In this document: piece by piece, positions 1 through 6,379 of the stretch
How the letters are laid out: every line of letters starts with the position of its first letter
Numbering within the stretch: the stretch's first letter is position 1
Source: Chthoniobacterales bacterium
GTDB taxonomy: Bacteria > Verrucomicrobiota > Verrucomicrobiia > Chthoniobacterales > UBA10450
DNA length: 7,941 nt
Reading direction: 5' to 3'
Assembly (NCBI GenBank): GCA_013697365.1
Contig: JACCXA010000230.1
Location: forward strand, 1-7,941
Notes under the pieces: generated by a model
Told to the model about the DNA's origin: nothing
Databases searched by the model: none
Seen by the model: only the letters and a program-made list of their open reading frames with translations
Made by a program: the position numbers and the translations under genes

Positions 1-624
1 GTCCTGGCGGGTCATCCGGATTACAAAGTGACGAGCGGTTCGGTTTTGATGGATGGTGAGGATATTTTGGCGCTGGAGCCCGACGAACGCGCCCGCAAAG
101 GCATCTTCCTCGCGTTTCAATACCCGAACGAGATTCCGGGCGTCACGATCGCGAACTTCCTGCGCGCAGCCGTCCAATCCCGGCTGCCCGAAGGTGAAGA
201 GCTGGAGGCGACGGATTATTACGCGAAGCTTTACGAGAAGATGGACCTGCTCGAAATGGATCGGGCCTTTACATCCCGGGCCGTCAACGAAGGCTTCTCT
301 GGGGGTGAGAAGAAGCGCAACGAGATTCTGCAGCTCGCGATGCTGGAGCCGAAGTACGCGGTCCTGGATGAAACCGACAGCGGTCTCGATATCGACGCGT
401 TGAAGGTTGTCGCAAATGGCGTCAACTCTCTCCGCAGTCCCGAGCTGGGCGTTCTCCTGATCACGCACTATCAGCGGTTGCTCGACTACATTATTCCCGA
501 TCATGTGCACGTGATGGTGCAGGGCCGAATTGTGCGAAGCGGCGACAAAAGCCTCGCCTTGGAATTGGAAGAGAAAGGTTACGACTGGTTGCGCGACGAG
601 GTCGCAGAGCCGACTTTGGTTTAA
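1..624 (+). CDS. sufC: SufC, Fe-S cluster assembly ATPase (5'-truncated)
   Basis: This is the ABC-type ATPase of the SUF iron-sulfur assembly complex. It is cytoplasmic and drives SufB-SufD scaffold rearrangement by ATP hydrolysis. The frame is open from base 1, so the gene begins outside the window; the GTG at 28 is internal, because residues before it (VLAGHPDYK) already match SufC. The visible 207 residues lack Walker A, which should lie just upstream. Present, in window numbering, are the Q-loop (AFQYP, Q40), the ABC signature FSGGEKKRNE (99-108), Walker B ending VLDE (121-124), the D-loop SGLD (127-130) and the switch histidine in ITHYQ (H156). ETDSGLDIDAL is diagnostic for SufC among ABC ATPases. 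The gene ends with TAA and is followed 99 nt later by sufB, consistent with one operon. Family length is about 250 residues, so some 40 are missing. Confidence 0.96.
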   Translation, partial: VLAGHPDYKVTSGSVLMDGEDILALEPDERARKGIFLAFQYPNEIPGVTIANFLRAAVQSRLPEGEELEATDYYAKLYEKMDLLEMDRAFTSRAVNEGFSGGEKKRNEILQLAMLEPKYAVLDETDSGLDIDALKVVANGVNSLRSPELGVLLITHYQRLLDYIIPDHVHVMVQGRIVRSGDKSLALELEEKGYDWLRDEVAEPTLV

Positions 625-664
625 GCTCTTTGTTTGGCCCTGATCTCAAGCGCTGCGTAGGCCT

Positions 665-718
665 AGGATTCAGGATGGAGATCAGGATTACGATTAAGAG
701 CAGGATGAAAAAGGAAAA
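665..718. repeat. Hexamer-phased purine-rich tract in sufC-sufB gap
   Basis: From 665 the sequence divides cleanly into 6-base units: AGGATT, CAGGAT, GGAGAT, CAGGAT, TACGAT, TAAGAG, CAGGAT, GAAAAA, GGAAAA. CAGGAT occurs exactly three times (671, 683, 701), all in the same phase of six. Several units share a GAT ending. The tract fills most of the 99-nt space between sufC and sufB and runs into the sufB ribosome binding site. Its A/G-rich composition differs from the surrounding coding DNA. It may be a degenerate simple repeat or a translation-enhancing leader; the function is unknown. Confidence 0.6.
711..715 (+). promoter_or_regulatory. Ribosome binding site of sufB
   Basis: AAGGA lies 8 nt before the ATG at 724, an ideal Shine-Dalgarno match and spacing. 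It fixes the sufB start and is the best such site in the window; sufD, terC and the two other minus-strand genes have none this good. Confidence 0.7.
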
Positions 719-723
719 GATTT

Positions 724-2142
724 ATGGTTACTGACACGGAAGCAGCCCCACTTGGGCTCGAGCGAAACGCCAACGGCGATTTCTCTTACCCGGACACCCA
801 CCTGCATGATGCCGGCGTCGGTCTGACGGAAGAGACGATTCACTACATTTCAAACATCAAGGAAGACCCGGACTGGGTGCGGGAATTCCGGTTGAACGCC
901 TACAAGACATTCCTGAGCAAACCCATGCCGACCCATTGGGCGAGTAACGACCTCGAGGCGATTGTTTTCGAAAACATTCGCTACTACCTGAGCAGCGGGA
1001 CACAGGCGAAACGCAGTTGGGAAGATGTGCCGGAAGACGTGAAACGTACTTTCGAAAGGCTCGGCATTCCGGAACAGGAACGCAAGTTTCTGGCCGGCGT
1101 GGAAGCGCAGTTCGATAGCGAAGCGGTTTATTCCAACATCAAAGCCGCCGTGGGCGAGCAGGGCGTGATCTTTGTCGGCAGCACCGAAGGATTGAAGAAT
1201 CATCCGGAGATTTTCCGGAAGTGGTTCGGCAAAGTCATTCCCACCGGGGACAACAAATTCAGCGCTCTGAACTCGGCCGTCTTCAGTGGAGGCTCATTCA
1301 TCTACGTACCGCCAGGCGTGAAAGTGAAGCACCCGCTCCAGGCTTACTTCCGGATAAATGCGGAGAATTTCGGCCAGTTCGAGCGCACGCTCATCATCGT
1401 CGATGAAGGGGCGGAGCTGACCTACATGGAAGGGTGCACCGCGCCTAAGTTCAACACAGCCACGCTCCATAGCGCGGTCGTCGAGCTGGTGGCGCTGAAG
1501 GGGGCAAAAATCCAATACATCACCGTCCAGAACTGGTCGGCAAACGTCTTCAATCTCGTCACCAAACGCGCCATCGCGCACGAAGAGGCCGAGGTGAAAT
1601 GGATCGATTGCAATATCGGATCCCGTCTCACGATGAAGTATCCCGGCGTTGTCCTGAAGGGTCGCAAAGCGCGCGGCGAAGTGCTCTCCATCGCCCTGGC
1701 CAGCAACGGCCAGCATCAGGATACAGGCGCGAAGATGGTGCATGCCGCTGATGAGACGACGAGCAACATTATCTCCAAGAGCATCAGCATCGGCACTGGA
1801 CGCGCGACCTATCGCGGACTCGTCCATGTCCCGAAGCACCTCAAGAACTGCAAGAACAACACCGAGTGTGACGCGCTCCTGATTAACGCCAATAGTCGTA
1901 CCGACACCTATCCGGCGATCACGGTCCGCGGAACCGGGAACTCCGTGCAGCACGAGGCCAGCGTCAGCCAGGTGAGCGCCGAGCAGATTTTCTACATGCA
2001 ACAGCGCGGCCTGACCGAAGCGCAGGCCATGAGCCTGAGCGTGAACGGGTTCGTCAACGACCTCGTGCGCCAATTCCCGATGGAGTACAGCGTGGAGCTG
2101 AAGCGCCTGATCGAACTTGAGATGGAAGGGTCAGTCGGCTAA
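724..2142 (+). CDS. sufB: SufB, Fe-S cluster assembly scaffold protein
   Basis: SufB is the scaffold subunit of the SufBC2D complex, where sulfur from the cysteine desulfurase and iron are built into a nascent cluster. The 472-residue product has the normal family length. The right-handed beta-helix core is clear: YFRIN (208-212), EGCTAP (236-241), QNW (269-271), QHQDTGAKMVH (330-340). Residues matching those shown to be important in E. coli SufB are R210, N212, C238, Q269, W271, the key sulfur-accepting cysteine C382 in TECDALL, and the H410-E411 pair. The N-terminal CxxC-type cysteine motif of the E. coli protein is absent: the only cysteines are 238, 296, 376 and 382. The C-terminal helical part ends LIELEMEGSVG, typical of SufB from Gram-positive, cyanobacterial and related lineages. 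The ATG at 724 is supported by AAGGA 8 nt upstream. sufD follows after 68 nt. Confidence 0.98.
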   Translation: MVTDTEAAPLGLERNANGDFSYPDTHLHDAGVGLTEETIHYISNIKEDPDWVREFRLNAYKTFLSKPMPTHWASNDLEAIVFENIRYYLSSGTQAKRSWEDVPEDVKRTFERLGIPEQERKFLAGVEAQFDSEAVYSNIKAAVGEQGVIFVGSTEGLKNHPEIFRKWFGKVIPTGDNKFSALNSAVFSGGSFIYVPPGVKVKHPLQAYFRINAENFGQFERTLIIVDEGAELTYMEGCTAPKFNTATLHSAVVELVALKGAKIQYITVQNWSANVFNLVTKRAIAHEEAEVKWIDCNIGSRLTMKYPGVVLKGRKARGEVLSIALASNGQHQDTGAKMVHAADETTSNIISKSISIGTGRATYRGLVHVPKHLKNCKNNTECDALLINANSRTDTYPAITVRGTGNSVQHEASVSQVSAEQIFYMQQRGLTEAQAMSLSVNGFVNDLVRQFPMEYSVELKRLIELEMEGSVG

Positions 2143-2151
2143 CTTCCGCCC

Positions 2152-2202
2152 GCAGAGAAGAGCGAGGCACGGCGGTCTTCGGGCCGCCGTTCGCGTCTCT
2201 GC
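2152..2202 (+). other. Long UUCG-capped hairpin between sufB and sufD
   Basis: The 68-nt sufB-sufD gap can fold almost entirely. The outer stem is GCAGAGA (2152-2158) with TCTCTGC (2196-2202). The middle stem is GCGA (2162-2165) with TCGC (2191-2194). The inner stem is ACGGCGGTC (2169-2177) with GGCCGCCGT (2182-2190), including one U-G pair, around the loop TTCG (2178-2181). C(UUCG)G is an exceptionally stable tetraloop. The 3' arm ends 8 nt before the sufD ATG at 2211, where a Shine-Dalgarno site would sit, and no such site is visible. There is no U-run, so a simple intrinsic terminator is unlikely. It may set the SufB:SufD ratio or protect an mRNA end, or be a dispersed palindromic repeat. 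Folding is seen by eye only. Confidence 0.6.
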
Positions 2203-2210
2203 AATCGGCT

Positions 2211-3569
2211 ATGAGCATCCTAAGCGCCGTCCTCGATGAAGTCCCGGTCTTGCGGCAGGATAAATCCGCGCCAACGATTCTGGGCGGGATTCCTGAAGGC
2301 GAAGGCAGCGAGCTTCCAGAGTGGTTCATCGCCCGTCGGCAGGAAGCCTGGAGACAGTTTTCCTCGTTGCCGATGCCGGCGCGCAAAGATCAGGCGTGGC
2401 GCTTCTCGAATGTCAAAGCGCTGGACCTGGCCCCGTTTGCTCTCGGGCAGGCTCCCGGTGACGGCGATCGCCGCGAGATTCTGGATCGCTCCGTCTCGCT
2501 TGACGAGGTCGCCGGGCGTTTGATCTACGCGGACGATCATCTTTTGCGGCGCGATCCTCTGCCGGAACCGCTCCGCGCCCTCGGTGTGATCATGAAGCCG
2601 CTCGAGCGCGGGCTGATCGAACACGAGGAACTTTTCCGCCAGCATTTCATGGCGCAACCGGTCGCGCTCGGCTCCGCGAAATTCGCCGCGCTCCACGAAG
2701 CTTTCGTTAAGTCCGGCACTTTTATCTATGTGCCGCGCGGGGTGGAGGTGGAATTACCGATCGAGATTTTCCACTGGCTGAATGACCAGGATGCTTCGGT
2801 TTTCCCGCACACCCTGCTGATTGCCGATGAGCTTTCCAAGGTAACGGTGATCGAGCATTTCCGTTCGACTCATCGGGATCGGCGAGGTTTTGCGTGCGGC
2901 GTGAACGACCTCGTCGCCGGCCGCGGGGCAAAGATTAGCTACGTTTGCGCGCAGAACTGGGGCGAGAAGGTCCTCTCTGTCCAGATGAATGCCACCACGG
3001 CGGAACGTGACGCCTCTGCTTTGAGTTTGAATGTCCATCTCGGAGGAATGTATTCGCGCTTTGAAAGTCTCAGTCGCTTAATCGGAGAAGGCGCCCGCAG
3101 TGATCTCCTGTCCGTTTCCGTTGGCGCGGGAACGCAGGAGTTCGACGCCCGAACTTTGCAGGAGCACGCTTCGCCGCACACCACGAGTGATCTGCTTTAC
3201 AAAAATTCCCTGAGCGATCTTTCGCGGAACACCTTCGGCGGCTTGATTCGCGTCGAACCGCACGCGCATTTTACCGACGCCTACCAGACCGTGCGCAATC
3301 TCCTGCTGAGCGACGACGCGGAGGCCAACTCAATGCCTGGGCTGGAGATTCTGGCCGACAATGTGAAGTGCAGTCATGGCGCGACTTCCGGCCAGCTCAA
3401 CGAAGACGAATTTTTCTATCTTCTCGCGCGAGGCATTCCGGCTCGGGCAGCGCGACAGCTTCTCGTCGGCGGCTTTCTGAATGAAGTTGTCCAGCGCCTG
3501 AATCATCCGGCGATCGCCGAGAAGATTCACGAGCTGATCGAAGAGAAGTTCGCGCGCGCCGCTCGTTAG
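2211..3569 (+). CDS. sufD: SufD, Fe-S cluster assembly scaffold protein
   Basis: SufD is the SufB paralogue and partner in the SufBC2D scaffold, needed for iron acquisition and cluster formation. The product has 452 residues, near the family norm. The N-terminal helical part contains the family stretch LPMPARKDQAWRFSNV (53-68). The beta-helix core includes SGTFIYVPRGVEVELPIEI (168-186) and the QNW at 248-250. NVKCSHGATSGQL (384-396) holds H389, equivalent to the essential E. coli SufD His360, with C387 beside it. The C-terminal part has FFYLLARGI (401-409) and a final lysine/arginine-rich helix. The ATG at 2211 is chosen because the N terminus aligns in length with the family, although no Shine-Dalgarno site precedes it and a stable hairpin ends 8 nt upstream. 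Translation may be coupled to sufB or controlled by that structure. No cysteine desulfurase gene follows. Confidence 0.96.
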   Translation: MSILSAVLDEVPVLRQDKSAPTILGGIPEGEGSELPEWFIARRQEAWRQFSSLPMPARKDQAWRFSNVKALDLAPFALGQAPGDGDRREILDRSVSLDEVAGRLIYADDHLLRRDPLPEPLRALGVIMKPLERGLIEHEELFRQHFMAQPVALGSAKFAALHEAFVKSGTFIYVPRGVEVELPIEIFHWLNDQDASVFPHTLLIADELSKVTVIEHFRSTHRDRRGFACGVNDLVAGRGAKISYVCAQNWGEKVLSVQMNATTAERDASALSLNVHLGGMYSRFESLSRLIGEGARSDLLSVSVGAGTQEFDARTLQEHASPHTTSDLLYKNSLSDLSRNTFGGLIRVEPHAHFTDAYQTVRNLLLSDDAEANSMPGLEILADNVKCSHGATSGQLNEDEFFYLLARGIPARAARQLLVGGFLNEVVQRLNHPAIAEKIHELIEEKFARAAR

Positions 3570-3645
3570 GGGTTCGCGAACAGAGTATTCGCGGCAGCTG
3601 ACCGCAACGAATCGCGGACGAGTGGCCAAAGGTGACGCTGACCTT
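3570..3645. other. Convergent gap between sufD and the methyltransferase gene
   Basis: Two opposing genes end here, so a bidirectional terminator is expected. The visible structures are modest: the perfect 10-base palindrome GTTCGCGAAC (3572-3581), and an imperfect stem pairing ATTCG (3587-3591) with CGAAT (3608-3612) around CGG/CCG. Neither has a clear U-run on either strand, so a Rho-independent terminator is not established. Confidence 0.3.
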
Positions 3646-4704
3646 CTAATCTGCTTTCGAGCAGAGATGCGCTACGCATTCGATCTCCGCGGTCTGCGGA
3701 AACATGTCGAGCGGCGTAGCCGACAGGAGGGTGAATTGCGCTTGCAGAACGGCAAGGTCGCGCGCGAGCGTTGCCGGATTACACGAGACGTAGACGAGCG
3801 TATGAACCGGATGCTCGAGCAAGGCGTTTCGCGTGCCTGCTGACAAGCCAGTCGCCGGTGGATCTACGATGGCGGATGTGGTGCCGAGGTCCACGCCGGC
3901 GAGGGCGCGGTTCACTTCGAGATCCGCATCGCCCGCGATGTAGGTTTCGTTCGCGCCGGCGTTCTGCTCCGCCGTAGCCACGGCGAGGCGGTCCCATTCG
4001 ATCCCAACGACGCGTTCGAAGCGGGCGGCGAGACGCTTGGTGAAAAATCCGGAGCCGCAATACGCGTCGACCAGCAAGTGATGCCCGGTCGGAAGGAGGC
4101 GCTCGACGATTTGAGCCAGCGCCTCGGCGGCACCGTCGTTGGTCTGCGCAAAAACGCGGGGGCCGGAGCGGGCGCGGAGAGTATAGTGGCCGTCGCGCGG
4201 TGCCCGGCTACGTAGTTCGGTGAGCGCTTGATTCACCTCGGGCGCCGCGATCGGACAATGCTCGACATCGATCAGCTCGTGAACGTCGCGCCGATAATAC
4301 CCGACTCTGCCGCCATCCGCGTGCACAGTGATCCGGTTTCGATAGCCATACTCTTGGGGTGACGAAACGATTGTTTGCACGGGGGTGTTGAGGCGACCGA
4401 TCCGGCGCAGGGCGTTTTCCACCTGCTTTTGCTTCACCTGAAGTTGGTGTTTGTACTTCATGTGCTGGTAGCTGCAGCCGCCGCAACGCCCGAAGTAGGG
4501 ACATTTCGGGGTGGTCCGCTCCGGAGATTCTTCCAGCACTGCGGCCAATTCTGCTTCGGCAAATTGCTTCTTCTCGCGGGTGATCCGGGTCGCGACCCGT
4601 TCCCCGGCAATTGTGTAGGGAACGAAGACCACTTTGCCTTCGGTGCGGCCCACGCCTTTCCCGCCAAAGGCGACGTCCTCGATCTGAAGTTCGACTGGGC
4701 GCAT
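3646..4704 (-). CDS. TRAM-domain Fe-S RNA uridine C5-methyltransferase (RlmD/TrmA type)
   Basis: This is a class I SAM-dependent methyltransferase that adds a methyl group to C5 of a uridine in rRNA or tRNA. Numbered from the ATG at 4704 (352 residues), it has a TRAM RNA-binding domain (about 1-60, with GGKGVGR at 14-20) and a [4Fe-4S] ligand set C68-x5-C74-x2-C77 plus C150. The FxQxN motif is at 185-189, the SAM-binding motif I is VDAYCGSGFFT (212-222), and the catalytic cysteine is C308 in VSCNP. The general base is E342 in DMFPQTAEIECV. Motif IV reads DPPATG (281-286) where most relatives have DPPR-x-G. It is shorter than RlmD or RlmCD (over 430 residues), mainly between C150 and FxQxN. 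A TTG at 4749 would add 15 residues, but the TRAM domain fits the ATG. The exact target base cannot be told from sequence. It may share a transcript with the two genes upstream. Confidence 0.92.
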   Translation of the reverse strand: MRPVELQIEDVAFGGKGVGRTEGKVVFVPYTIAGERVATRITREKKQFAEAELAAVLEESPERTTPKCPYFGRCGGCSYQHMKYKHQLQVKQKQVENALRRIGRLNTPVQTIVSSPQEYGYRNRITVHADGGRVGYYRRDVHELIDVEHCPIAAPEVNQALTELRSRAPRDGHYTLRARSGPRVFAQTNDGAAEALAQIVERLLPTGHHLLVDAYCGSGFFTKRLAARFERVVGIEWDRLAVATAEQNAGANETYIAGDADLEVNRALAGVDLGTTSAIVDPPATGLSAGTRNALLEHPVHTLVYVSCNPATLARDLAVLQAQFTLLSATPLDMFPQTAEIECVAHLCSKAD

Positions 4705-4779
4705 GCTCTGAACTTTAGCCGCCGTCTGACCGTCGGGCGCAGCAGCCAAACGCGGACGCGTGGAATACAGCCGTGGTTT

Positions 4780-4798
4780 CGGCGGTGACAGAGCGCCG
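4780..4798. repeat. Small GC-rich inverted repeat between minus-strand genes
   Basis: CGGCG (4780-4784) and CGCCG (4794-4798) form a 5-base inverted repeat around GTGACAGAG. It lies in the 114-nt space between the small exported-protein gene and the methyltransferase gene. Its core resembles the CGGCGGTC/GCCGCCG arms of the hairpin between sufB and sufD, so both may be copies of one dispersed palindromic family, but with two degenerate examples this is only a suggestion. The remaining bases of 4705-4818 show no gene and no clear promoter. Confidence 0.35.
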
Positions 4799-4818
4799 CT
4801 CCAGTCCGCTACGGTGCG

Positions 4819-5223
4819 CTAATAATGCCGCACGTACGGATACTTGGATTCGTTCCCGAGCTCGGGCGGAAATTCCTTGTAGCCGGCGTGGATCCAATGG
4901 GTGTCGCTTTCCAGGACCGGGTAATAAGTTCCGCGCATAATAGGGAACGGGAACGTGAAGATTTCCAAGACGCCCGCCTGGATGCGCATCACACTGCGGC
5001 CCACTCCGCGCACGACGCCGTAGCCGCCGGCGGCGGAGTTGCCTTCATCCCGATTAACTTTTGCGATGGTCGTGGGTAGTTCCGCTACGCCATAGAGCAG
5101 ATTCGAGATACCCCGTCCCAGCTTGCGCGTCGGCCCGTAATCGTTCGAAGGCGGATCATGAATATCGGCTAGGGTCAGATTAGCCAGACCGAGGAGGAGC
5201 GCGACGGCGAGGAGAGATCTCAT
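4819..5223 (-). CDS. Small exported protein, TIGR04073-like (putative exosortase-associated)
   Basis: The 134-residue product begins MRSLLAVALLLGLANLTLAD, a standard Sec signal peptide with probable cleavage after the LTLA at residues 16-19. The mature part, about 115 residues, opens with a short linker and then TRKLGRGISNLLYGVAELP, which I recognise as the hallmark of TIGR04073, a family of unknown function named for its co-occurrence with exosortases. A glycine-rich stretch (AAGGYGVVRGVGR) and a hydrophobic segment (FTFPFPIMRGTYYP) follow. The tail is rich in tyrosine and histidine and there is no PEP-CTERM anchor, so it is probably periplasmic or outer-membrane associated. The frame extends upstream to 5361, but that part overlaps the terC 3' end and lacks a signal sequence, so the ATG at 5223 is preferred. 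It sits 50 nt after the terC-like stop and may be co-transcribed with it. The function is unknown. Confidence 0.85.
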   Translation of the reverse strand: MRSLLAVALLLGLANLTLADIHDPPSNDYGPTRKLGRGISNLLYGVAELPTTIAKVNRDEGNSAAGGYGVVRGVGRSVMRIQAGVLEIFTFPFPIMRGTYYPVLESDTHWIHAGYKEFPPELGNESKYPYVRHY

Positions 5224-5273
5224 ACGGCGTACCAGTGCTACCTGAGTTTGCTTACTGGAGGCAAGGGCTGTTT

Positions 5274-6257
5274 TCACCGTGTGGGGCGACCGCGGGTGGC
5301 GCGCATGGAGAGGACGATTGTGATCGTGAGAGTAGTAACGATGACAGCGAGGGAAAACCAATTTGGAACGTGGAACACATCTGCGCTGATCATTTTGAGA
5401 CCAACGAAACCAAGGACGAGGGCAAGCCCGGTCTTGAGGTAGATGAATCGGTCAACGACATGCGCGAGCACAAAATAGAGCGACCGCAGGCCGAGAATCG
5501 CGCAAATGTTAGAGGTATAGATGATGAACTCGTCCTGGGTGATGGCGAAAACCGCGGGAATGGAATCAACCGCGAAGACCAGGTCCATGATATCGACCAC
5601 GATCAGGACAAGGGCGAGGGGAGTGAGCATCCATTGGCCCTGCTGTTTCACGATGAATTTTTCGCCGTGATATTCCGGGGTGACCCGCATCCAGCGACGA
5701 CAGAGACGCAAAACGAAATTGCTCTCGAGGTCGATCTCTTCGCCCTTGCTCACGAGCATACGGATGCCGGTGATGAGCAGGAACGCGCCGAAGATGTAGA
5801 GGATCCAATGGAAGCGTTCGACGAGCGCGACGCCGAGCCAGATCATGATGCCGCGCATGATGAGCGCTCCAATTATGCCCCAAACAAGGACACGATGCTG
5901 GTACTTCGCGCGGACTTGGAAGTAGGTAAAGATAAGGACGAAGACGAAGATGTTATCTACGCTGAGCGAGTACTCGATGACGTAGCCGGTGAAGAAATCG
6001 AGCGCGGCCTGAGGGCCTTTCAGGCGCCAGACGAGCAGGTTGAAGCTGAGGGAGAGAAGCACCCAAACGATGCTCCAGATCGTCGCTTCCCTGATCGTGA
6101 CTGCATGCGCCTTGCGGTTGAACCCTACAAGGTCAATCGCCAGAACCACAAAAACGCCGACATGGAAGGCGATCCAAAACCAGACAGGCACGGGGCGTAG
6201 CGTTCCATGCGGCCTAGAGCGTCGCAAATGCAAACGCTGCCGAGCGCGGCTGCGCAT
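5274..6257 (-). CDS. TerC/Alx family integral membrane protein
   Basis: This is a polytopic inner-membrane protein of the TerC family, whose studied members (E. coli Alx, Bacillus MeeF/MeeY, formerly YceF/YkoY) take part in manganese export and metallation of secreted proteins; others accompany tellurite-resistance genes. Numbered from 6257 (327 residues), about eight or nine hydrophobic segments are visible, including 24-45, 60-76, 101-114, 122-144, 149-167, 209-237, 251-268, 275-291 and 300-317. Hallmarks are SLSVDNIFVF with D101 and DLVFAVDSIPAVFAIT with D225 and D231; these intramembrane acidic residues are the likely metal ligands. A cytoplasmic-type loop at about 168-208 is usual for the family. 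The start is uncertain: the ATG at 6257 gives a basic 22-residue leader, while a GTG at 6191 would begin VPVWFWIAFHVG, closer to family N termini. Neither has a Shine-Dalgarno site. Substrate specificity is not evident. Confidence 0.92.
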   Translation of the reverse strand: MRSRARQRLHLRRSRPHGTLRPVPVWFWIAFHVGVFVVLAIDLVGFNRKAHAVTIREATIWSIVWVLLSLSFNLLVWRLKGPQAALDFFTGYVIEYSLSVDNIFVFVLIFTYFQVRAKYQHRVLVWGIIGALIMRGIMIWLGVALVERFHWILYIFGAFLLITGIRMLVSKGEEIDLESNFVLRLCRRWMRVTPEYHGEKFIVKQQGQWMLTPLALVLIVVDIMDLVFAVDSIPAVFAITQDEFIIYTSNICAILGLRSLYFVLAHVVDRFIYLKTGLALVLGFVGLKMISADVFHVPNWFSLAVIVTTLTITIVLSMRATRGRPTR

Positions 6258-6379
6258 GATTTTGTCTGGCGAATCGGGACCCGCGCCTTAATTTCGGTCG
6301 CCCAGTTCGGGTCGCAGTGCGTGATGATCAGCTACCAGAACGCGCGGGCTAATTGATCTCGCCTGAAGGCCGATTGTAG
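6258..6379. promoter_or_regulatory. Divergent intergenic region between terC-like and membrane protein genes
   Basis: The two flanking genes start away from each other, so promoters for both should lie in these 122 bases. I see no convincing -35/-10 pair on either strand. The only internal repetition is TTCGGTCGC (6293-6301) and TTCGGGTCGC (6306-6315), two near-identical direct repeats 13 nt apart, which could be a regulator site or chance. Confidence 0.35.
6365..6369 (+). promoter_or_regulatory. Ribosome binding site of the large membrane protein gene
   Basis: GAAGG lies 10 nt before the ATG at 6380, and an in-frame TAG (6377-6379) directly precedes that ATG. Together they fix this start as the earliest possible one and a plausible true one. 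Confidence 0.5.

Noticed and set aside
658..665. TAGGCCTA palindrome after sufC
   Set aside because: Eight bases only, no loop or spacing that suggests a known operator; expected by chance.
1294..2073. A 259-codon open frame on the - strand inside sufB
   Set aside because: It lies wholly opposite a highly conserved sufB coding stretch, has no recognisable motif and no ribosome site; long antisense frames are common in GC-rich genes.
2169..2190. The sufB-sufD stem-loop as an intrinsic terminator
   Set aside because: No U-run follows the stem and sufD is an obligate partner of sufB only a few bases downstream, so full termination there is unlikely.
4705..4749. TTG start at 4749 for the methyltransferase
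   Set aside because: It adds 15 residues (AAAPDGQTAAKVQS-like) before a TRAM domain that begins naturally at the ATG at 4704, and it has no better ribosome site.
5224..5361. Upstream extension of the small exported protein to a start at 5361 (180 residues)
   Set aside because: The extra 46 residues overlap the end of the terC-like gene, are His/Arg-rich and would bury the signal peptide; the ATG at 5223 directly starts that signal peptide.
5235..6200. A 321-codon open frame on the + strand opposite the terC-like gene
   Set aside because: The product is extremely Asp/Glu/His-rich without domain features. Codons for hydrophobic helix residues (NTN) read as charged codons (NAN) on the other strand, so this is a shadow of the membrane protein.
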